Origin: JAMCXS01 sp964459065
GTDB taxonomy: Bacteria; Acidobacteriota; Terriglobia; UBA7540
DNA: 16,714 nucleotides
NCBI GenBank assembly: GCA_964459065.1
Contig: CAYWMN010000061.1
Coordinates: 1-16,714 of the forward strand
Direction of reading: 5' to 3'
The notes below the pieces were generated by a model. It saw only the letters and a program-made list of their open reading frames with translations, had not been told where the DNA came from and made no database searches. The first letter of the stretch is position 1. Every line of letters begins with the position of its first letter. Below, in pieces: positions 1 to 6,503 of this stretch. Both the position numbers and the translations under genes were made by a program.

Positions 1-495
1 CGCCGGTCCTTCCATGCAGACATAAGTCCCGCCTTGGTGGACGGTGACGCCTGCCTCCGCAGACGCCTTGGCCAGCGCCTCAACCACCACCGGGCACATC
101 GGGTCTGAGAAGCCGATGTGGGCCACGATGCCCCGATCGAAGAAGGTGGAAATCCGCCCGCGCGTGCGGTCGAAAAACTGCAAGGGCAGCACCATGTCCA
201 TGGGCCGGAAATCTTCCCGCAGCGAGCCCACGGCGCTGACGGAAAGAATCCGCTCGACACCCAGCTTCTTCATGGCGTAGATGTTGGCGCGGAAATTGAG
301 CTCCGAAGGGCTGATCACATGGCCGCGTCCGTGGCGCGCCAGGAAGGCCACGCGCCTGCCCTCGAGCGTGCCCAAACGAAACGCGTCCGAGGGTTTGCCG
401 AAAGGCGTCGCGACGCGAACTTCTTTAACGCGTGTGAGCCCCGCCATTTCATAGAGTCCGCTTCCGCCGATGATGCCGATTTCTGCTTGAGCCAC
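1..495 (-). CDS. mtnP: S-methyl-5'-thioadenosine phosphorylase (partial, C-terminus off the window)
   Basis: This enzyme phosphorolyses methylthioadenosine, the by-product of polyamine and acyl-homoserine lactone synthesis, to adenine and methylthioribose-1-phosphate in the cytosol. The 165 visible residues cover a little over half of a protein usually near 290 aa. They show the family landmarks in order: GIIGGSGLY at 7-15, RHGRGH at 54-59 (phosphate-binding region), the SPSELNFRANIYA stretch at 62-74, SAVGSLRE at 87-94, and GGTYVCMEGPA at 155-165. The gene runs off the left edge, so the C-terminal purine-specificity residues cannot be read; a related purine nucleoside phosphorylase or MTI phosphorylase activity therefore remains possible. 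The start is taken as GTG at 495 because a strong GGGAGG lies 7 bases upstream. An in-frame ATG at 510 would overlap that site. It follows the metallo-hydrolase gene by 28 bases and is probably cotranscribed with it. Confidence 0.9.
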   Translation of the reverse strand, partial: MAQAEIGIIGGSGLYEMAGLTRVKEVRVATPFGKPSDAFRLGTLEGRRVAFLARHGRGHVISPSELNFRANIYAMKKLGVERILSVSAVGSLREDFRPMDMVLPLQFFDRTRGRISTFFDRGIVAHIGFSDPMCPVVVEALAKASAEAGVTVHQGGTYVCMEGPA

Positions 496-500
496 TTTGC

Positions 501-508
501 TTCCTCCC
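501..508 (-). promoter_or_regulatory. Ribosome binding site deciding the mtnP start
   Basis: On the minus strand the sequence GGGAGGAA is followed by 7 bases and then GTG. This is the best Shine-Dalgarno match near the gene. It favours GTG at 495 over the in-frame ATG at 510, which would contain the site itself. Confidence 0.7.
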
Positions 509-523
509 ATGTTGATGACGGAA

Positions 524-1357
524 TCAGCTTTCCGTCACCGATTGAAATTCAAATTTGCCGTCCTTCGATTGCAGCCGTCCCCAGGGCCGGTCCGCGTCAT
601 GCGGGAACACCACCAGCACGCCTTCATCCGCCAACCGCGGCAACAAACGCTTTCGCGAGGCGAGCGTTTCCAGGGGATAGAGATCGAACGCCATAATCCA
701 GGGATAAGGAAGGTGCGCCGAAGTGGGAACCAAATCGGAAATAAAGCAGGCTTGCTCGCCCTTCGATTCAACCCATACGCATTGCAGGTGGCGGTTGTGC
801 CCGGGTGCTGGCTCCGTGCGCACGCCGGGAACAATTTCACCGGGTCCCTCCATCAGCTCGGTTCGGGTTTCCGCCGCTGCAAAAAAGTCTTCCACGTAAC
901 TCGCCCGGTCCCGCTCGCTGGGATGCCGCGCGTGCTCCCATTCGCCGCGCTGCACGACGTAGCGCGCGCGGGGAAAAGTAGGCACCAGACGTGAGCCCTC
1001 CCGGCGCGTATTCCATCCGCAATGATCGAAATGCAGGTGCGTGTTGATGACCACGTCGATGTCGTCCGGAGCAAGGCCGTGGCGCGCCAGGTCTTCCAGA
1101 AGGGTGGTTGAGTGGTCGATGGCGTAAATCTCCGCATGCCTGGCATCAAACTTGTCTCCGATGCCGGTCTCGATCAGGATATTCTGACTGCCCGTCTGAA
1201 CCAGCAGGCAGTTGAGTCCCAACCGGATGCGATTTTGCTCGTCGGCGGGAATTTGCCGCTGCCACAGCGCCTTCGGGACGACGCCGAACATCTGGCCGCC
1301 GTCCAGCCGGAACGTTCCGTCGGAAAGCGCGTGAATTTCAAAGTCGCCGAGTTTCAT
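524..1357 (-). CDS. Metallo-beta-lactamase-fold hydrolase, lactonase-like (YtnP/AiiA-type)
   Basis: This is a 277-residue cytosolic hydrolase of the metallo-beta-lactamase superfamily; no signal peptide or membrane segment is seen. The dinuclear metal site looks complete: HLHFDH at 107-112, GH at 186-187, Asp208 in ISDLVP, and His253 in FPHDAD. The long N-terminal part with LGLNCLLVQTGSQNILIETGIGD (44-68) and this ligand spacing fit the lactonase-like branch that includes quorum-quenching AHL lactonases and YtnP. Many members of that branch act on other esters or lactones, so the substrate cannot be named. The ATG overlaps the epimerase stop codon as ATGA, which implies translational coupling. 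mtnP follows 28 bases downstream. The link to methylthioadenosine or lactone metabolism is only suggested by position. Confidence 0.85.
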   Translation of the reverse strand: MKLGDFEIHALSDGTFRLDGGQMFGVVPKALWQRQIPADEQNRIRLGLNCLLVQTGSQNILIETGIGDKFDARHAEIYAIDHSTTLLEDLARHGLAPDDIDVVINTHLHFDHCGWNTRREGSRLVPTFPRARYVVQRGEWEHARHPSERDRASYVEDFFAAAETRTELMEGPGEIVPGVRTEPAPGHNRHLQCVWVESKGEQACFISDLVPTSAHLPYPWIMAFDLYPLETLASRKRLLPRLADEGVLVVFPHDADRPWGRLQSKDGKFEFQSVTES

Positions 1358-1791
1358 TTTTCACCGGCCTTGGGATCCGTTTGAGCCTGCGCTGAAGCCT
1401 GCCCCTGCAGCAGCTCAATCAGAATCCCGGCCATGCTTGAGGGGTGCAAAAAAGCAATGGATTTGTTGCCGGCTCCCGCGCGCGGCTTACGGTCAACCAG
1501 CCGGACGCCGCTACGGTCAAGCTGGTCGAGCTTTTCCTTCAGACCTTCCACTTCCAACGTCAGGTGATGGATGCCGGGACCGCGTTTGCCGATAAAGTGA
1601 GCCACGGGAGAATCAGGTGAAAGGGCCTCAAGCAGTTCGATCCGGCTTTCGCCCATCTGAAACACCGCCACGCGCACCTGCTGGTCCTCAACCACCTCTT
1701 CGGAGACCGGCGGCGCGCCCAGCAATAGTTCAAACGAGGCAACTGCTTTTTCGAGCGATTCAACGGCAATGCCGACATGATGAATTCGCAT
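1354..1791 (-). CDS. mce: Methylmalonyl-CoA epimerase
   Basis: The enzyme interconverts (S)- and (R)-methylmalonyl-CoA, linking propionyl-CoA carboxylase to B12-dependent methylmalonyl-CoA mutase. The 145-residue product belongs to the glyoxalase/VOC fold, with two beta-alpha-beta-beta-beta modules. The start IHHVGIAV (3-10), IELLEA (51-56), GPGIHHLTLEV (71-81) and ILIELLQ (123-129) match the family. The expected metal ligands would be His5, Glu52, His76 and Glu126 by analogy with the Propionibacterium enzyme, where the second ligand is Gln. Residues 131-145 form a short Ala/Gln/Lys-rich tail beyond the fold. It lies 63 bases after meaB, and its last codons overlap the next gene (ATGA). No strong ribosome binding site is visible. 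The adjacent meaB strongly supports methylmalonyl-CoA over other VOC substrates. Confidence 0.93.
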   Translation of the reverse strand: MRIHHVGIAVESLEKAVASFELLLGAPPVSEEVVEDQQVRVAVFQMGESRIELLEALSPDSPVAHFIGKRGPGIHHLTLEVEGLKEKLDQLDRSGVRLVDRKPRAGAGNKSIAFLHPSSMAGILIELLQGQASAQAQTDPKAGEK

Positions 1792-1854
1792 GGTTTTGTC
1801 CGCTCTACAGACGGCCCCCGCCGCACCGCGTCCTCGGCAACGCGCTGCGGGCGT

Positions 1855-2823
1855 TTAATCGCCGCCCGATTTTACTCCTGAAGCTTCCATCATTTCTTCC
1901 ACGATGGAATGAGGATCGCGGCGACGCTCCAGAATTTCGCCAACGAACCGGTTAAGGCTCCCCGGGTCAAATTGCTCATTGGCGACTTTCTCCAACAGTT
2001 TTTGGCGAAGCAGCGCCAGCAAATGAAGTTGGGCGCGCTCGCGGCGGCGCTTGGCTCCCAGGGGATCGGTTTCGAGAAATTGCCTGAAGCGCTGAATCGT
2101 TTCCACAACTTCATCGACCCCTTCGCCGGTGGTCGCAACCGTTTTCAGAATGGGAGTTCGCCAGGGTGCCTGCTTTGGGGCGACGCTCAGCAGCATTTCA
2201 ATTTCCTTCGCGGTGCGCTCGGCTCCGGGCTGGTCGGCCTTGTTGACAACAAACAGGTCGGCGATTTCCATCACGCCCGCCTTGAAGGTTTGAATGTCGT
2301 CGCCCATTCCGGGAGCCAGCAACACCACGGTTGCGTCAGCCAGCCGCGCGATTTCCACCTCATCCTGCCCGACGCCCACGGTTTCAATAAACACGACATC
2401 GCAGCCCGCCGCATCCAGGATGACGGATGCGTCACGAGTTGCCGGGGCCAGGCCGCCCAGCTGGCCTCGCGTGGCCATGCTGCGGATATAGGCTCCATCA
2501 TCGGTGGCAAGCGACTGCATGCGAATCCGGTCTCCCAGGATGGCGCCGCCTGAAAACGGGCTGGTCGGGTCCACGGCCAGGATGCCCACGTGCTTGTTAT
2601 GCCGGCGGTAATGAGCGGCGAGCTTTTCAACCAGCGTGCTCTTCCCGGCCCCCGGCGCGCCGGTGATGCCGACGACGAAAGCCCGGCCGGCGCGCGGGAA
2701 AAGGCTTTTCAGCAAAGAAACGCTCTCAGCGGCGCCGCTTTCCACCAGCGAGATTCCCTGCGAAACCGCCCGGCGATTCCCGGAGCAGATCCTCTCCACC
2801 AGCTGCTCGGTTGCGTCGTTCAT
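1855..2823 (-). CDS. meaB: MeaB/ArgK-type G-protein chaperone of methylmalonyl-CoA mutase
   Basis: MeaB is a GTPase that loads and protects the adenosylcobalamin cofactor of methylmalonyl-CoA mutase; older annotations call it ArgK or LAO/AO transport ATPase. From ATG at 2823 the product is 322 aa, the usual family length. It shows the Walker A GAPGAGKST at 56-63 region, VDPTSPFSGGAILGD (switch region, near 85-98), ETVGVGQ near 147-153, and NKAD near 194-197. A C-terminal helical segment rich in Arg/Leu probably forms the dimerisation arm. The reading frame stays open to an earlier ATG at 2892, adding 23 residues with a CRRC motif. I prefer 2823 because E. coli ArgK starts at the equivalent point and a weak GGAA lies 6 bases upstream, whereas 2892 has no ribosome site. 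The mutase itself is not in the window. Confidence 0.92.
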   Translation of the reverse strand: MNDATEQLVERICSGNRRAVSQGISLVESGAAESVSLLKSLFPRAGRAFVVGITGAPGAGKSTLVEKLAAHYRRHNKHVGILAVDPTSPFSGGAILGDRIRMQSLATDDGAYIRSMATRGQLGGLAPATRDASVILDAAGCDVVFIETVGVGQDEVEIARLADATVVLLAPGMGDDIQTFKAGVMEIADLFVVNKADQPGAERTAKEIEMLLSVAPKQAPWRTPILKTVATTGEGVDEVVETIQRFRQFLETDPLGAKRRRERAQLHLLALLRQKLLEKVANEQFDPGSLNRFVGEILERRRDPHSIVEEMMEASGVKSGGD

Positions 2824-2899
2824 GGAAAATTCCGGAAGGCCAGGCTCGAGATCGTACGCCTTCTGACAGCGACGGCAGCGAACAGGAGCCATGAGCCAG

Positions 2900-2940
2900 G
2901 TGATTCACAGAGCCGCGCCCGTCGTGACGCAAAGAGCCGC
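2900..2940. repeat. Two 17-base direct repeats upstream of meaB
   Basis: Copies at 2900-2916 and 2924-2940 agree at 14 of 17 positions (GTGATTCACAGAGCCGC and GTGACGCAAAGAGCCGC on the plus strand), 24 bases apart start to start. They lie between the candidate meaB promoter and its start. They could be tandem regulator sites or chance; no known operator is recognised. Confidence 0.4.
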
Positions 2941-2960
2941 CCCAAACAAGAATCAGCGCT

Positions 2961-2969
2961 ATTTTATCA
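2961..2969 (-). promoter_or_regulatory. Candidate extended -10 promoter for meaB
   Basis: The minus strand reads TGATAAAAT, an extended -10 (TGn followed by TAAAAT), just past the hemW stop codon. No good -35 is seen 17 bases upstream. Transcription would start near 2954, leaving an untranslated leader of about 130 bases to the preferred meaB start. This suggests meaB-mce-hydrolase-mtnP can be transcribed apart from hemW. Confidence 0.4.
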
Positions 2970-2995
2970 CGGATGGGTGGACGTCTTCGGGAGGT

Positions 2996-4177
2996 TCACG
3001 CCGCGAGAAACTGTTGGAAAATTTCATTGGAAACCAGCAGGGCGCGGCTCGCGAGGCAAACCCGGCCTCTCGTCTGCTCCAGCCAGCCTTCCCTTTTGAG
3101 GGCTTCAATCTTGAGGAGCCACGGGGCGAGCGTTCCGGGGTCCCAGCGGCGGTGGACGTCGGCAATCTCAAGACCTGTGGTCTGGCGCAAACCCAGAAAG
3201 AAGAATTCCTCGATTTGCTGGGCGACGCTCAGCGTGCAATGCTCGCTGACGGGTGATTTGCCCTCCGCCAAACTGTTTTGGTAAACGGCCGGCTCGGTCA
3301 CATTTGCCCAGCGGTGTTGTCCGTCAAACGAATGCGCACCGGCGCCAAGTCCGATGTACGGTCTGAGCCGCCAATACTTCAGGTTGTGCGCCGACTCAAA
3401 GCCCGGCAACGCTAAATTGGAAATCTCATACTGCCGGTAACCGTGCTTGGCGAGCGTGGCGCGCGCGGTCTCATACGCGTCCGCCATAAAATCATCATCA
3501 GGGACAAATCGTGCATGGTAGCGATCACCGTGGCTGAGAACCTCGCCGCCCAGCCGGCTCTTCTCATCAACCTCAAAAAGATAAACCGAAAGGTGCTCGG
3601 GATGCAGGTCCATCGCCGCCCGGAGCGTTGACTTCCAGGAAGCTTCGGTCTGGTAGGGCAGACCCGCGATCAAGTCGAGGCTGATATTGCTGAACCCGGC
3701 CGCACGCGCCTGTGAAACCAGTGTTCGCGTTTCCTCGGCCGAGTGCAGCCTTCCCACGGCGCGAAGCTCCCGGTCCTCAAAGGATTGCGCCCCAATGCTG
3801 AGGCGGTTCACCCCGAGAGCATTTGCCTGGTTAAGAAACTCGATCCCGGCTGATCCCGGAGTCATTTCAAGCGTTGCTTCCAGCTCTGCGCTGAATGCAA
3901 ATCTGCGGCGAAGGCTTGCGAGAATTTTTCCCAGGCGCCGAGCGCCCAATAGCGATGGTGTCCCTCCGCCAAAATAAAGGGTATCCGCGGCGGAACCCTG
4001 GAAAGGGATCTCGATACCCGCAGATGAGTAATGATCGGATAGAGATGAAATTTCGCGGCAGACAGCCTGGCAGTACCCGTCGTAAACGTCCTGGCGCGCG
4101 ACCCGCGAGCTGAAATTGCAGAAGCTGCATTTCGAGCCGCAAAACGGAACCTGGATGTAAATGCCCAGATGTTCCAT
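2996..4177 (-). CDS. hemW: HemW-type radical SAM protein (heme chaperone, formerly HemN-like)
   Basis: This 393-residue radical SAM protein carries PFCGSKCSFCNF at 11-22. The three cysteines Cys13, Cys17 and Cys20 bind the 4Fe-4S cluster. The fourth cysteine of the CxxxCxxCxC pattern in true oxygen-independent coproporphyrinogen oxidase (HemN) is replaced by Phe22. Together with HNLKYW at 264-269, this marks HemW, a heme-binding protein implicated in heme delivery to respiratory enzymes. Other landmarks are GGGTPS at 70-75 (SAM binding), the RLSIGAQSF stretch at 125-133, and QYEISN at 249-254. No transmembrane segment is visible. It starts 2 bases after the yjbQ stop and has no clear ribosome site of its own, so it is probably translated by coupling. 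A coproporphyrinogen oxidase annotation would be an over-call. Confidence 0.9.
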   Translation of the reverse strand: MEHLGIYIQVPFCGSKCSFCNFSSRVARQDVYDGYCQAVCREISSLSDHYSSAGIEIPFQGSAADTLYFGGGTPSLLGARRLGKILASLRRRFAFSAELEATLEMTPGSAGIEFLNQANALGVNRLSIGAQSFEDRELRAVGRLHSAEETRTLVSQARAAGFSNISLDLIAGLPYQTEASWKSTLRAAMDLHPEHLSVYLFEVDEKSRLGGEVLSHGDRYHARFVPDDDFMADAYETARATLAKHGYRQYEISNLALPGFESAHNLKYWRLRPYIGLGAGAHSFDGQHRWANVTEPAVYQNSLAEGKSPVSEHCTLSVAQQIEEFFFLGLRQTTGLEIADVHRRWDPGTLAPWLLKIEALKREGWLEQTRGRVCLASRALLVSNEIFQQFLAA

Positions 4178-4179
4178 GA

Positions 4180-4626
4180 CTAATCGGCAACTACTTTGAC
4201 GTGCAGATCGCGCTGTCGGGGCCCGTCAAACTCACAGAGATAGATACCCTGCCACCGGCCAAGAACCAGGTGCCCGTGTTCCACCAGCAGAGTCTTGGAC
4301 ACCCCGATGAGCACGGTCTTCAGATGGGCGTCACAGTTGCCATCATTGTGCTGGTAATCGGGGCTGACAGGCGCAAGCTTTTTGAGAAATTGCTCAATGT
4401 CTCTGCGGAGACCGAGGTCGTAATTTTCATTAATCAGGATGGCCGCCGTGGTGTGCGGAACGAAAACGTGGCACTGGCCGCTTTGGATCCCTGATTTTTC
4501 AACCACCCGCGCAATTTCGCCGGTGACGTCCTTCAGTTCCACTCGCGCCCGTGTTTCTACCTTGAGTCGCTGGTGCTGGTTTCTGGATTTTTCCTGGGGT
4601 GCGGTTCCCGCCGACTGCTCAAGCAT
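4180..4626 (-). CDS. YjbQ/UPF0047 family protein (secondary thiamine-phosphate synthase type)
   Basis: This is a 148-residue cytosolic protein of the YjbQ family; some members have weak thiamine-phosphate synthase activity, but the physiological role is unsettled. The conserved signature is intact: PHTTAAI at 57-63, INEN at 65-68, HNDGNCDAH at 93-101, LGRWQGIYL at 122-130 and EFDGPR at 132-137. The His/Asn/Asp residues are the presumed metal or active-site group. The first 20 residues are polar and poorly conserved. I choose ATG at 4626 because GGAGGG sits 4 bases upstream. An in-frame ATG at 4677 falls inside the candidate -10 element TATAAT and so should not be transcribed from that promoter. 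hemW follows after 2 bases. Confidence 0.88.
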   Translation of the reverse strand: MLEQSAGTAPQEKSRNQHQRLKVETRARVELKDVTGEIARVVEKSGIQSGQCHVFVPHTTAAILINENYDLGLRRDIEQFLKKLAPVSPDYQHNDGNCDAHLKTVLIGVSKTLLVEHGHLVLGRWQGIYLCEFDGPRQRDLHVKVVAD

Positions 4627-4630
4627 GGTT

Positions 4631-4636
4631 CCCTCC
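4631..4636 (-). promoter_or_regulatory. Ribosome binding site deciding the yjbQ-type start
   Basis: GGAGGG on the minus strand, 4 bases before ATG at 4626. This is one of the strongest Shine-Dalgarno matches in the window, and it rules against the longer in-frame start at 4677. Confidence 0.75.
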
Positions 4637-4646
4637 GGCGCAATTT

Positions 4647-4668
4647 CGTTCCCCGTGATCCGGGAACG
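4647..4668 (-). other. Inverted repeat in the yjbQ leader (5' stem-loop)
   Basis: CGTTCCC and GGGAACG form perfect 7-bp arms around an 8-base loop. Given the -10 element at 4676-4681, the transcript should begin at about 4669, so this hairpin would be the very 5' end of the mRNA, ahead of the ribosome site. A stabilising 5' stem-loop or an operator are both possible. Confidence 0.5.
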
Positions 4669-4675
4669 TGGTCCC

Positions 4676-4684
4676 ATTATAACA
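4676..4684 (-). promoter_or_regulatory. Extended -10 promoter for yjbQ-hemW
   Basis: The minus strand reads TGTTATAAT, a perfect -10 hexamer with the TGn extension, between the bshC and yjbQ genes. No convincing -35 is seen, which is typical of extended -10 promoters. The predicted start is near 4669. Confidence 0.6.
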
Positions 4685-4723
4685 AAAGCGCGGCGCCCAT
4701 CTCTGTGCGGAAACGAGGAGGCT

Positions 4724-6391
4724 TTATGCTGAATGCTTCATTTCGCGCGTGCCTTGGTAGGACAATACGTGATGCCCGGAGGAGTCGGCGGCGATCGCTT
4801 CAAGTAATTGGTCCAGGATGCCATACCCGGCCCGGCCCAGGAAATAAACGCCGCTGACCATCCTTTCCTGCAGCTCTTTTTCAGGAACGATCGCACGGAG
4901 CAGAGCATGCTCCTGGCGCTCCAGGACTTCCGAGCGTTGCAAGGCGGCTCGCGTCATCTTTCCGCGGAGCCGCTCAACCTGATATCGGATTTTTTCTTCC
5001 GAGTGCTTCAGGGTGTCCATCAAAGTGGGGTCGAGAAGCTGAATATCTTTTCGCAATCCTTCCAGGATCTTGTCCAAATCCCTCTCGGTCTCGTCAAATC
5101 GTTCGGACCAGCCTTTTGCTAGGGCTGTCGCGGCAATCTTTTCTCCGACGTGTTCTTCTCCCTGCCAGATGTCTTCAACGACGAGGCTGTATTTTGCAAG
5201 CCAGCGTTCAACCCGATGGTCAACCAGGGTAAAACCTGCGCGAGGGAAGACGACCGGCATGGGACGTTTGAACGCTGAATAAAGGACGCCCGACTGTGCC
5301 AGGTAGGCAAGTTCCGAAGGACCGGCCACGCATGCCAGCGTCGGCAAAATCATATCCTGGACGATGGGCCGGAGCAGAACATTGGCGGAAAAGCGCAGAG
5401 GATGCTCGGCGATTTGCTTGTCCAAGTCACCGAGGAGCAAACCCCTGGAATCTTCGGTATAAAAGCTCAGCCCGTCGGGACCCGTTTCGCGGTGGAGCGA
5501 GAGCCTGTTACCGTTTTGCTCAGCGAACACCAAGGTTGATTGCTCGGCGATGTGGACTTGCGCGTGGTACCCGGCTTTTAGCAGGCCTTGGGTGCGTTCT
5601 TGCAGGACAGCGCTGTATTCGCTCGCGTTGCGCACCGCGGCCTGGTAGACGGGAATGCTGAAGCGGTGGATATCCTCTTCGAGGGGATCGAGCAGAATCA
5701 CGCCCCATTTGCTGAACAGCCTTGCCATCATGCGTCCGAAAGCCTCGCCCCAGGAAACTCCTGGTTGATAGGCGGCGCGCAGATCCTTTATCACAGCTGC
5801 GCCATTGTCACCTGAAGGCAGAAGGGTTTCCAGCCGGTCAAGCTGGGTTACGATTTCTGAAGTCAGTTTGATGCGGCCCACCGGAGATCGGGGGCTCGGG
5901 CGGTTTCCCTGGTCGTGCAAGGCCACGCGTTGGTAGTCGTCGTCAAAGACGCCGGCGGTTGAGACCTCTTCAAAATCGTGATCTTCCGTGGCCAGCCAGA
6001 ATACAGGAACGCACTTGAGGCCGCGCGCGGTGAGCGACTCTGAAAGGCGGACAGCGGTGAGCGCCTTGTAGAGCGTAAAAGCCGGGCCCGTGAACAGGCC
6101 AACCTGTTGTCCGGTGGTGACCGCAAAGGTTCCAGGTTCTTTCAACCGCTCAATATTTTCCAAGGTTCGCTCGCCGGCACCAAACTTCCGGTTTTGGGCG
6201 AGCAGAATTTCAGCAAGCTCCCCGCGGGGAGTGCTAAAGGTTTGCAGGTCTGCGGCGACGCGCTCATAGGCCGCGGGATCAAATGGATTTCCGTTATAGA
6301 AGGCTTGCAGGCGCTCGTAGTGATCAAGATAATCGCGCAGCAGACCGCTTGCTTTCGGAACCTTGGAATAGGCCAGAGACATCTCGGTCAT
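4724..6391 (-). CDS. bshC: Bacillithiol biosynthesis cysteine-adding enzyme BshC
   Basis: BshC catalyses the last step of bacillithiol synthesis, adding cysteine to glucosaminyl-malate in the cytosol. The product is 555 aa, close to the usual 530-550. Diagnostic stretches are FAVTTGQQVGLFTGPAFTLYK (89-109) and PVFWLATEDHDFEEV (129-143), both characteristic of the family's nucleotidyl-binding Rossmann-like core. The later part (about 400-500) is Glu/Lys/Arg/Leu-rich and helical, matching the BshC coiled-coil arm. The ATG at 6391 has GGGGA 5 bases upstream. It follows the HOGA-like aldolase by 112 bases, and the yjbQ promoter lies after it. bshA and bshB are not in the window, so the pathway must be completed elsewhere or be incomplete. 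Identification is by family sequence pattern, not by operon context. Confidence 0.92.
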   Translation of the reverse strand: MTEMSLAYSKVPKASGLLRDYLDHYERLQAFYNGNPFDPAAYERVAADLQTFSTPRGELAEILLAQNRKFGAGERTLENIERLKEPGTFAVTTGQQVGLFTGPAFTLYKALTAVRLSESLTARGLKCVPVFWLATEDHDFEEVSTAGVFDDDYQRVALHDQGNRPSPRSPVGRIKLTSEIVTQLDRLETLLPSGDNGAAVIKDLRAAYQPGVSWGEAFGRMMARLFSKWGVILLDPLEEDIHRFSIPVYQAAVRNASEYSAVLQERTQGLLKAGYHAQVHIAEQSTLVFAEQNGNRLSLHRETGPDGLSFYTEDSRGLLLGDLDKQIAEHPLRFSANVLLRPIVQDMILPTLACVAGPSELAYLAQSGVLYSAFKRPMPVVFPRAGFTLVDHRVERWLAKYSLVVEDIWQGEEHVGEKIAATALAKGWSERFDETERDLDKILEGLRKDIQLLDPTLMDTLKHSEEKIRYQVERLRGKMTRAALQRSEVLERQEHALLRAIVPEKELQERMVSGVYFLGRAGYGILDQLLEAIAADSSGHHVLSYQGTREMKHSA

Positions 6392-6503
6392 GAATTCCCC
6401 ATAATGCGTTGCTTCAAAGTCAACGTTGCCCGCTTTGCCCCGATGGAGCCACTTCTATAATCGATGCTACAGGAAGGAATAGGGTTCGGGTGGAAAAGGC
6501 GAT

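Noticed and set aside
118..994. Two long plus-strand frames over mtnP and the metallo-hydrolase gene
   Set aside because: They are antisense to two clearly conserved genes, their translations show no recognisable domain, and they are rich in Arg/Pro/His as expected for shadow frames.
2996..4177. Annotation as oxygen-independent coproporphyrinogen III oxidase HemN
   Set aside because: The CxxxCxxCxF pattern lacks the fourth cysteine of HemN and the protein carries the HNxxYW motif of HemW.
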